Below are positions 12,459-24,400 of a stretch of DNA of 64,000 nucleotides, piece after piece. Numbering within the stretch: position 1 is the stretch's first letter; each line of letters starts with the position of its first letter. The DNA comes from Cyprinodon diabolis (lineage: Eukaryota > Chordata > Actinopteri > Cyprinodontiformes > Cyprinodontidae). The notes beneath the pieces were generated by a model, which did not search any database, was not told the DNA's origin, and was given only the letters and a program-made list of their open reading frames with translations. The stretch spans positions 35,085,196 through 35,149,195 of the forward strand of contig CM060075.1 in NCBI GenBank assembly GCA_030533445.1, given 5' to 3'. The position numbers were made by a program, and so were the translations under genes.

Positions 12459-15400
12459 GTAAGACACAAGATGACAAAATGTACCCAACACTGAGCTGTT
12501 CTGCTGATATAATTCATATAAAGAGGCTAGCTCGAATGCTAGATAGCATTCAATCAATAATAGTAATTTTATTGACCCTTTAAAGACTAAAGGTTACTGG
12601 GAAATTAAAGAATATTTCAGTAGGAGAGCTGACTTAGAGAACCAGCTCATGTTGGTTGAGTATTTTCCGCAGCCTTATCCTCATGGATGTTGCTCTGCTA
12701 TAGTTTCTTTTATAGCTGCTGCGGGAAAACTAGAATACTAGACAGCTGCACATAATAGAAATCCTGAATATTCAGCTCTATACAGCAGAGCTACAATAAT
12801 AAATGTTTGGTATTAGTTTCCAAACTCCTTCTGACATTGAGATAAACTTGTGACGCTGGCAAGTGATGGCAAAAGAGCATCAACTTTGCCATTAAGCCAC
12901 AACTGGATAAGAAAAAAAGGGCTTTGACAACCATTATATTTTCTTTTCTTTCATTTCTATTTTTTCAATGGGGACACTAATGGTTCAATCAAAGTCAATC
13001 ATCAAAGCTCACCTAAAATCATTATTAGATCAAAGAAAGTATCAAATTGCCCTCAAAGGAGTAGCCAATGCAGAAATCGATTTCTTTATCTTAACTTAGA
13101 CATATGATGTGATGGTAGAGTTCTGGTGGAAGAGAGAAAGGCTCTTATGGCCAGGATGTTTAGATTAAAATTTATCGCTACAAAAGTTGGTCTTCATATA
13201 ATTTTCATCACTTATTTTTGCATTTATTTGAATTTAGAGAGCTAATAAGAGCTAAAAATGTTTAACTGAATCCTAACCAAAAACACAAATCTTAAAGAAG
13301 CGAGGATGTTTTCTAATATAAAAAAGCAATTTTGAATCTTGCTTTTCCTTCAGCAATCTTATTTTTTTTTCTATTTTACCACCTATTCAAAAGCAGCTGT
13401 CCCATTTCTTGACCATGAGCAGTCATGCCTCCCTGTGCCTCACTAATAGGGGCGCCTTGCTGGGTGATTGTTGTCATTTATTCCTGTCAGGTCAGATTCT
13501 GCTAGAGCAACAGTGATGCCAAATGTGATGGATGCCACGTCACCAAGGCCACTGTTTATAAATGCTTCTAACCTTCCAGCACAAGGGAGGAAATGCTTGC
13601 AAGTAAAACAGAAGGTTGTTTGTGGAAATGCAATAAAAGGGAAACAACATGGTTTAAATATTGCTGAGCTTTTAAGATCCGCAGTGACGTATTTAATGCT
13701 CTTTTAACATTAAAGGTGGTACAGAATGCTAGATTTAGACTTTTCTGACTTCAGATATTTTTAACCTTTTAAATATTAGACTTTTCTGCTTTGAGCTTTG
13801 GAAGAAGCTATGGATATTTTTCAGAAAATAATTGGTATTTGACATAAAACACCTTCCTAAATGCTATCAAAAGCCGGATTCAGTAACTGCCCCTAGAAAT
13901 GTTTTATCATTCCAGTGATTTGTTAAGACTTTTAGCAAAAACAATGATATTCAGTCATTAGAGTTAGAAAAACTTTATTGTCATTTTGTATACAAAACTA
14001 AATTATGTTGCTTATGGCTTCCAATGAAAATGAGCAGCTTACAACAGTGAATGAACATTAGCGTTTAAACTGCAGCATTGATCACCATGTAAATGGTATG
14101 GGAGAAAAGGAAAACCAGTTTAAATAATAATGGTGCAAAAGGACTTTAATGTGAAAAGGTTCAGTGTAGTGCAAAATAAATATGGTACAAAATGGAGTAT
14201 AACATTAAGTTGTTTCCTGTTTAAAAGGATTATGAAAAAATATATGTTACGGGCAACAGACATGCAGCACTGGGATGAAATGTCCTTAAAGGAGGGACAG
14301 GATTCCTCTGCAATGCTGTGTGTCATTTTCAGCAACATTTTATGGTCAGACTGCAGCAACATGAACTTCATCCCCCACTGCTTCTCCAGATGTTAATGAT
14401 GACAAGGTTTGTTTACATAGATAATCTTATATATGTGATTTTATAGGCCCACAATAACAAAATATACCCGTTATTTGTTTCACGTCAAAGTGACATAAAC
14501 AGACCAAGTGTTGTAGTCTATATATATTACCTGTTTATAGAGTCCTAGTCTTAAATGTAGCAGGAGGGTTATTAGACAAGGAATACAGGGAGGAATAGGT
14601 GGAGGATGGGGGCAAAGAGGCTATGGCGGTTCAGGATATGTATGGTCAGACTTCTGAACTTGCTGTCTGGTATGATGGTCCACTGTTCATGAAAAAGGTA
14701 CTTCATTTTCTTTGGAAATGCTTGTTTGTTTTTTTAAACAAACATTAAAAATCAATATTTTATTTTACTAAATTATCTTTTAGTAAATGTTTATAAGTAC
14801 TTTTTGTTATTTGAATTACTAGTGTGAGTTTATCATTTTATTTATTGGGAGGCTAAGTAAACTTTTTAACCACAAGTGTATTACATTTCTGTCAGTAAAT
14901 TTATACAGTGTGTAATTAATACACACTGTAGCTTTAAGGAAATAGTCGTTCTATAACAGATTAATAAGATTACGTCTCTTTAAAAGGTTTGGTCTTCAGA
15001 GTCTGTGATCCAGGACCAAACTTTGAAGTTTTGACAAAAGCAGTTATGTTTATAGCCAAAAAATGTTGACGGTCTTAAATATACGGTATTTTATATCTCG
15101 GTATTTTATATGAGGTCTCTACAATAGAATCTTCTTTAGAGTCTCTTAAAGAATACTATTTTGAGTTTCTTGGAAAAAAAAATCTTAGGAGTTTGCATAA
15201 GAAAATGTTCTTTAACTGAAAAGCATATTTTTTAAAAGGATTGGTACGTGGAAGGCATGACTGGTCTTTAGGCATTGTTCAAATAATCAGTTTCTTTACA
15301 AAGAACAGATTTGAAATGTCTACAAGATGAATCTATAAAGTCTATTGTGTCACACCTCGGTTCGGTTATGTTTTCTATTGAGTATTCAGTTTTATTTTGT

Positions 15401-18400
15401 TCCATGTTTTCAAGTTTTATTGGTTTAAATCCTATTTAGTTGTGTTTTCTGGTTATATTTCAGTTCTTATGTTTTTATTTGTTGCCCTCCGCTGTCCTCT
15501 TGTGTTGGTCTCCTTTTCCCTAGCTCCTTTCTAGGCTCCTCTCTTCACACCTGCTCCCAATCAGTTCGTTAGTCCTCTCTTTGTTCAATCTCCCACAAAT
15601 ACTCTCCTTGTGCAGTTCCTCAGTGCTGATTCCTCGTCATACTTCGTCTTACCTCATTATGATTGTTTTCCCCTGATGTCTCCATGGTTCTGCTTTCCTT
15701 TACTTTTTTCATATCGGTTTTACGATTCCTGCTTCAGTTGTTTGTGAACATTTCATTAAACCTACAAAACTCACCTCTGCCTCACTGCCTCTGCATTTGG
15801 GTCCTCAAACCTCAACCAAACCCTGACATATTGTTGCAATGGTCTTCAGAGTTTCAGCATGACCTCTACCATATTGTTCATATAAAAGGAATGGGATAGT
15901 CTGGTTTATGGGTGTTGAGCAGTATTCATAAAAGGAACAGCTTTTAGAGTCACTGTCTAAGGGATGAATTTTAGATGGTGTAGCATATGAATGCTCTTTA
16001 AGGTCCCATCAAAAAAATTATCTTTGGAGTTTCTTTGCTTCAACAATTAAAGTCTGTAAAAAGTACTGGTTTACCTTTGATAAACAAAGAAAGAAGGTCA
16101 GTATCTTTAGCACCACCTGGCACAGCAGTCAAAAACAGTTGTCTTTAGTTGTCTCTATCAAAAGGTTACAATTTGGACATTGTAGTAGTTATTTTCTTTA
16201 CCACACTGAGATAGCATAAAAGAGTTGACGACTGGATTTTATCCTTCCTCAGTAGCTGCTGGTTTTGTCCTGGCAATCTGGTTAGACAACTTCATTGACG
16301 CAGCCTCTACCAATAGATACAGCTCTGAAAAGTCTATGTTGATACAAGGAATTACAGTAGCAGCCATTCAAAATGGCCATTCCCAGTCAAAAGCCAGCGG
16401 AATGGCAGCCAAATTGCAGCAAAATCCCCTCCATCTTCCAGCCAACTTCTCAGCCTTCTCATGGGCATGTATATTTATTTTCTCTAACTCCACCCTTTCA
16501 CTAAATTACTGGGTCTGACCAGGAGAAAATGCTTCTCTTTAGATCTTAATGTCCACAAATCATGACAGAATATTTCAGATGTTTAAAAAGGAATTTAGGG
16601 GAGTAGCCAGGGACTAGCCAAGGGTCCATCAAGGAAAGTGGGGAAATGAACGGCTACTACTGTATTTGAGTGGCATGTTTATCACTTAATGTAATTTAGT
16701 CAAAACAAGCAAGAAGTTTCAAAAATGCCATGTGGCATAATGAAAAGACATCAGGGAGTTCAAGTCATCTTAGATTATAAACTCCAGATTTAGCACAAAC
16801 TGTTAATTTCTGTTTCTTTCTTATTCCCCAGTGGACCTTTTTCTTGGTGTTTCATGTTACCTTTAAACTTCTCCTTTCTGTTGTTCAGGTGCTGCCGAGG
16901 CAGAGCAGACTGTAATGAAGAAAATCTTCACTGGCTACAACCTGAAGGTTCGGCCTGCTCTGACCCCTGCTGATAGGGTGGTGGTTCGTGTGGGAATGAT
17001 CCTGTCCTCCTTCGTTGGATTGGTAGGCAAATTATCTCACTGTTTTACATAAGGTGTTTGAAATATCAGCATTTTTTAAATAAAACCTGACAGACCATGA
17101 AGAAAACTTATAGGAGATCCCTGTATATCTCTAAGTTATTATTATAAAATAACAAAAAAATGGTTTAGCAGACAAAAAAACGGATCTATTATAATCACCT
17201 TAATAAGAATTATGAATCTGATAGAGCAGAGAGTATAAAAGAAGACAACAGACTGAAAGATCTCAAGAAGAGGATTCTGAGCAGAAAGGTCAGAATCGAA
17301 GTAATTGAAAAAAAAAAAAAAATATCTCCTCTACATTTTTCAAAAATGATACATACTTTTTTTTTTGAGAAGCTTTCATGAACACTCTCCCAGAAATATG
17401 CCACTGAACGTTTTAATTAAATGTGCCAGACACAGAGGGGGCAGTGTACTGGAAAACTAAAACTTGTCAGCCAATCAGAATCCAACCACGACTTCCTGTC
17501 TGGAATAAACTGCGGATCCAAATCATTGATCATGGATAAAAAAAAATACAAACAAAAAGTATTTGAAAAAATGTTAAAAGTCATCACCGCTCCGACAAAA
17601 TTCATTTTAAACTTCATGATGGTTGCACATATGTTTCAGCAAAGAAATATTGTGTTGCTTTTATGATCACTGTGACACAGTTGAGATTATTATCCTTCTT
17701 TATAATTCAATTAATTATGTTATTTTACATATCATTATTATTATTATTTCATATGCATATGCAGGCTGATGTTATAAATTCGTCCATTTTAGGATAAATC
17801 ATTTTAAAGCATGTATAACGCTGTTAATGTGTCTGAAAGGCATAACTGCAGAAAAATGTCCAATTTTGTGTGTGAACAAGGCCTGGATCAATACACATAC
17901 ACTGTAATTCTATTCAATTCATCTCAAGGCACTTTACAGTTCACCAGATCATGCAGTCAAATTGATTCAAAGTGTCTTCTATCTAAGGAAAACAAGTTGA
18001 TTGTATCGATTCATTGACTCGAAGGCAATCCCCCACTCTAAGCATGCTTATAGCGACAGTGGAGAGGAAAAACTCCCTTTAAACAGGAAGAAACCTCCAG
18101 CAAAACCAGGCTGAATGTGAGCGGCCATCTGCCGAGGCCGACTGGGGTTCAAGGAGAGTACAGTTTGTATTAGGGTGATGTGTGGATTTCTATAATTTTG
18201 TCGTTCAGGTGTGTTAAGGCACTACGTGTCACTTTTTTACTGTCACCTTATAAAAGTGGAAATTGTATCTGTAAGTTATCATCTTGAAAAGGACCTTTTG
18301 TGCTTTACAGGCACATTGATGGTTACCTATTTGCATTCACCACAAGCTTAAGACTAAACAAGCATATTGTCCTGAGCTTCATGAAGCTATTAGTTCGTCT

Positions 18401-21400
18401 TTAGTGAAGATTTTTGCTGTTTAAACTGTTATTTGTGCTGCACTTGTTTTTAAAGATACAATAATTTAGAATTTTGTCTGATGATGTCACATCCCATCGG
18501 AGTTTTTAAAGCAAAAATACAATACTTTTTCAGTGTTTCCAGGGTTTTCCAGAAATGTATTATCTTTCAAAACTGCTTCGAAAGATGTACATAGAGAACA
18601 ACTTAGCAGCAGTCTGTAATGTAATGCTGGTAAAGACTTTCAATCATCCAGATCATAGTCAATCTAAAAAAGGTAAAAAAACAATCCACTGCACTTTGTT
18701 TCCAAGCTTGAAGGTGTTTCGCCTCCCATCCATGAAGTTTTTTTCAATTTAAAATGTCAGAAATAGTGTTGAGTTCGAGGCTTTATAGAGTGGACCAAAA
18801 AAAAAGCAGATTTCAGCTTCAAAAACAAGCAATTCAGCGAATAATTGCTTGATTCCTTCCCACTATGATCTCAACCCACACCCCTTTACAGGGGAGCAGA
18901 GTGCTTTGCCTCTTCAGCAAGGCTAACAATTACCTTTAACAATCCCCTTTCAGAGACATAGACAGGTTTTAGGTATTACAGGCTAGAAAAGAAACCAAAC
19001 GACCCCCATTCCAAAGGGGCAGACCCACTTGTCAGGATCAATTTGCATGTTTCCTAAGGCAAAACAAGGCTATGTTTTGGTCCACTCTCAAAACCCTTGA
19101 ACTTGAGTTGAAAACGCTTCCCGGATAGGAAGCGAAACGTCTTCAAACTTGGAAACCAAGTCCAGTGGATTGTTTTTTTTATACCTTTTTTGGAATGACT
19201 CTGTAATGTGATGTTTATGTCACCCTTTTTAACTGAGTAGTCAAAATAAATAAAATTTCAAAAGTATCAAGTGTTATTTTCAAAAATTAAAAAAAAAAAA
19301 GTCTCCAATCTACTCACTTTGGGTTCAATTAGGTTCGTAAGGAGATTGGCAGAGGTAAATCACTAAGTGAAAGATTATTCCAACCAAAATAAGACACCGA
19401 CAACCATTAGAATTGAATAACTGAAAACCTGTATTTCAAAAAATGCTGAACTAGAACATTGGCACAACACAGTTTGTTCACTTCCACATTCATTCAATTT
19501 AACAATACCATTCTCTATCAGAGTCCACAAGTGCACTAAAAAAAAATACTGTCCATTTCAGCTGAGTACACCGTCTTCCACTCTTTGGTAGGTATTTAAT
19601 GCAAGTTTTAATATTCCTGATGCATCAGTTTGGTTTGTGGTATCAGATCTGACCCAAAAGTAACAAAAAAAATAAAAATAAATGATTTGAGATATCAAAA
19701 AAAACAAAAATAGAAATCCTCAGAGCAGATTGGGAATCTGTTTTTTCCCTACCACCCTCCAGAGAAACAGGTGGCCTTCACAATGGATGCATCCTGCAGC
19801 AGCATCTCCGGTGGTTCCTAGTTCGGTCCGTGGATGGAACCCCTCAGGTTGTGGCAGCAGGTTCAGGGACTATATATGTATATAAAACCAGCCTGCACAC
19901 AATTGTGCAAACCAATTACTTCAACTGGAAAACAATCATGTAATCACCCTAAATTTAATTGTTTTAATCACATTGTACAGAAAACAAAACAAAATAAATA
20001 CAGAAAATAAAATAAAATTATCAGTTCCAACTTGTCTTTTACTGTATATGCAGCTATTAAGGCCTGTAATAAGTATTCTTATCTTCCAAAATAAATCTAG
20101 GAGACCTGCAAAAGAGTAAGTTACATTATGACCTACAGCAACACCACACATGGTGCAGCTAGCTTAAACCTCACACAAAAGTACATGTTTTTTTTAGAAG
20201 AGCACATGTGGTGAGTTAGCTTACTTCTTACCATGCCAATGCACCTAATAAACCATGAACAGCAATTGTAGTCATATTTCTAACAAAAGCTCATAACCTG
20301 ACTGGTTTTACATAGCAAAAAACACTTGTTTCACAAGACTCACCAGGATTCTTCAACAACAAAAAAAAACTCCTCAGCTCAACGGATTTCAGGACTGAAC
20401 TCCTACAACATCTGGTGCCTCTAAAATACAAATATAACCATCAATATGACATTTAACAAGGCCTTTCACGCATTTAACCCAGGGCGAATGTTTTAAAATA
20501 TTACCTTGCTCTATGCAGATAGATGCCATGGAAGAAAGTGCGTTTGGTCTGAGCAGGGAGGAGCTGTGAGCAGCGCAACTGTGCAGGTGCGGTGCATTCA
20601 CAGTGCGTGGGTAATCTTAGTACTTAACTTCATTACCCCCTTTTCTTACGATTTGAAAAAAACATACATGTACACTGATGACAAAATAACCATGGGTTAC
20701 ATTTACCCTACAGTATGCTTTAATTGTGAATTCTTGATAGGGAGATTTTGACGGGAAATTCTATGGGGTTGCTAGGGGTAACGGCAAAGCCACATTGAAG
20801 GATCTGGGAACCTGATGAACTCCTAATATTGTAAAACAATCATATCACCTGCTAAAAAAGGGATACATGCCTACTGTAATATTCATTGCCAGCACAGGAA
20901 TCCCATATAAGGCTATGTATTAACTTTATACCAGGAAATGAGCGCAGCACTAACGTCTGGTCGAATGGTGATGCCATCAGCCGAAATAAAAAATTACAGA
21001 AGCAGCACAAACTACAGTGTTACCTGCAAACATCTGCACTGAAATAAACAGACCTCTGGCCTCTGGATGATCTGTTTAATTAATCTGAAACAAAAGTAAC
21101 ACAAATTATTATTTTAAAAATGCCCAAACCAAAACTAACCAATCACTAACAATTTAATTTCTCTGTGTTTTTTCATGTTGTTGTGTTGTCAGCTTAAAAC
21201 AGCTCAGTTGTGCTTGTCACTGAATTATGAGCGTTGGAATCAGTGCACTAATATAGCTTAAAGTAGGCTCATTTAGCATTATATAAAATTGTGGTGAATG
21301 AAAATAAGTGACCCTAATGTGAGTTTTACTTACTCTACTGTTCTTCTCTAACTTCCATTCAATTAAATTTTATTTTATTGTGCCAATTCACAAGACATCC

Positions 21401-24400
21401 TGTCAAACCAGATTACAGAGTTAGTTTAATCAAATCAATCCAGCACATTTCATAAGTCTTTAACTTTACTGTTAAATCTTAAAACAGTGTTATTTTTTTA
21501 TTTATTTTTGCTGAATTCCTTCCTGCTGCACAAATAATTATTTCCTAATGGTGCTGCCCTCTGCTCTCATCTAACATACGCTGACCCCAGCTAGTTAGAA
21601 GAGGTTAAAAGAGTAATGGTTTGCTACGTAGCTCAAGGTTAATTTCAGTCCCACGTCTGATGTTTTTGCATTTAGACACCAGTTATGACATATGTGATTG
21701 CAATCTCTAATAAAATTAAAGGTATTGAACTTTTTAATGCATTTGTTTCTGTGATTTTTTTTCTGTGATGTTATGATATACACATGTACACATCTACGAC
21801 TGACTCGACTAACCTGATCTTTTTTTACAATGACCCTGTCACTTTTACTTCACGGATTCCCGTCCCTCTTTAAGTCTGCATTACACAGGACCTCTGCTGT
21901 TATCATTAAAACTTCCTCTGTCATGCCTGATATTATAGTCTGGATCAGGTTGACAGCTGACTTACATTGACCCATTTGTTTCATTTATCCAGGTGCTTTA
22001 CAGTCGACACAGTATTCCTATTAAAATTCACTTTTGATTCTCCAAATGCCACAAAATAAAAAGAATGACTGCACCAGTCATAACCCTAACCTTAATCCTG
22101 TGCTTCATGTAGAATTTTTGTCAATCTCCAAGCCCTGCACTGGTGGTACTCAATCCATAGGAGGAGATCCGCTGTAAAATAAAAACATCCGACTGTAGCC
22201 ATACAGATTATGATGGTGGAGGACTGTTGAGTTCTTTTAACAAAGCCACTATCATTATCATGTAGTATTTATACATGATAATGTTCCATTTATTGTTGTG
22301 AATATACTTTATAAATCTTTTCCAGTTTTGTGGTCATCGTTCTGGGGCCTACCTGGATTGTTCTATTTAACAAAGCCTTCTGGGAAAAAAATAAAAGCCT
22401 ACTTAATAAAAAGCTCCTACCTTACACCACTAATTCTTATCTGTGAAAAATCTATTTTTAATGTCATTAATGTCACAGGCAGGTTTTATCTCTAATTATG
22501 TGAAACAATAAACGTAACACAGAATGACTGTAAATCTCCCAGATATTGTTACATCTTTGGCCTTCTATAAAGCCTGAACACACATCAGAGTTTCTACAGT
22601 TGTACCCTTGCACTTTCATGGTATTTCAAGCTTCATAATGTCCATCCACATGTCCGTGTACCCAGCAGCTGAAGCCAGTCAAGGTCAGCCTCAGACCTGA
22701 AGTGAGTTCATAAAGGACTCTAAAACATCATGAGGGAAACTCTCCTGGAAAGTGGATTTTCTACAAGCGTTCAGCCTTCCCAGCGACCTGTAATAGAAGT
22801 GTCAGTAATGGTAGAAATGGGTTTTGTGTCACATAGGAAGAGGGTTTAAGGCAACCCCCGCCCCCTTTGATGCAGACCCAGCTGTCTCACTAACATGCCT
22901 GTGTTTTAAATAGCAGCTCAGGATCAGGGAAGCTAAGGCCTCCTGCCTCAAGCCATGAAATATACAGTGAGTGTCCCACAATGCAGTGCATTTCAGGTTG
23001 AAGACATAAAGATATATCTTACTGACTGGGAGAGAGACTGGAGTTTATTACAAAATTTAAATTGGCAGTATTGGAATAATCATCATCATTAGTATTAATA
23101 TTATTTTTAACATTAGCACATTTATTGCTGATGTCTGAGCCCCTGCCCAAACTAACAATTATATTTTGCAATCATGTTTTCTGTTGCATTGGGATTTTGT
23201 GTTCACATTTTAGCTCTTTGTTTTTATGAATTTTGGTCCTTGCAAAAGCTTTGTGCACTAGAAGCCACAGCAACAGCAGAGCTTACTGGCTTTTCTTAAC
23301 TTTTCTGCAGCAATAAAGTTATTGAATGAAAAAAAAAAGGGCACCATCACTGCTTTGGGAGAATATTTTTTCTTGCTTCTTTCGATGTACTTTCAAACAT
23401 ATGCTGTACAGTAATGTTTTTGAAAGTTTACATACCCTCCCATTAGAGACAAAACAAATCAGCTGACATTAAAATAAATTAAAATTGACAAAAGTAATAA
23501 TACATGATAAATATACCCATACATGTGTTTATACTGATAAATAAAACAAGTAAACAAGTCTAATGGAGCTCTTGAATTTTTAATTTATAATTTTTTCTTT
23601 AATGGGAAGGTATGTAAACTTTAAAGCAGGACTGTATTCTAATATATTTTGCGCAGGATTTTGTCTGACAGACAAAACATTTTTACATAGTTTCAAGATT
23701 CAGACCTCTACAACGAGTGTTCAAGAGTGAGGGCATTATGACCCATTATATCCTAAAAGTAGAACTCTAGCTCCAATCAATTGCTTTAGTTGGAAGCAGT
23801 ATTATTGGGAATATACTTAATAAGTCTTTTCCAGTTTTGAAGTCATCGTTCTGGGGCCTACTTGTATCAACATAACATCAATCTTAGGGTTTTTGGACCT
23901 GGATTATCCAACTCTGTAAATCTGACTGTATCCATTTACTTGGCCTAGAACCTTATCTTTATTTTCAAACTGCCAGTATTAATCCTTTTAATGCAGTGGA
24001 ATCTAAAATGTTTGCTTGTTTTAACATTTATCCTAGAAACCTGTGTAATCACCATAAGCACATCCACATAATGTGCATGTAAGGAAAATGTTCTGCAATT
24101 TATTACCCCCTATATGGTATCTTTAAAAATCAGGCCCATAATTGGGTCCTCCATGATATTGGTGTTTAATACCCAGATGGATTCCACCCTTCCTTTCTCT
24201 TGTAGTACACAAACATCCCATACTTTTGTTGGTTTATGATTTAAAATATTGGTTTTCATTTATTGAATAAAAAGATACCCCGGCACATTAACCTTTACCA
24301 CTTTCCACCTTCTTTCCCTGTTTAGCAAACAGAGCTCTCTGTTTACCTCGCTGTTTGTTTAGACACTCAGGTATTTAATAATGCAATTACGAAACTATTT

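Larger units (their letters stand above)
12459..16888 (+). other. Gene 1 intron 1
   Basis: 4430-bp intron. It holds a solo-LTR-like repeat (15348-15828) and a MITE (16353-16663). The rest shows no gene or identified repeat. It is a plausible place for muscle enhancers, but nothing specific is claimed. Confidence 0.8.

Noticed and set aside
16225..16518. 97-codon plus-strand ORF
   Set aside because: It overlaps a MITE copy, has no recognisable domain and lies in an intron.
19110..19150. Hammerhead ribozyme in the Penelope-like block
   Set aside because: A hairpin followed by GAAAC is present, but the CTGATGA core and a third stem are not, so self-cleavage cannot be claimed.
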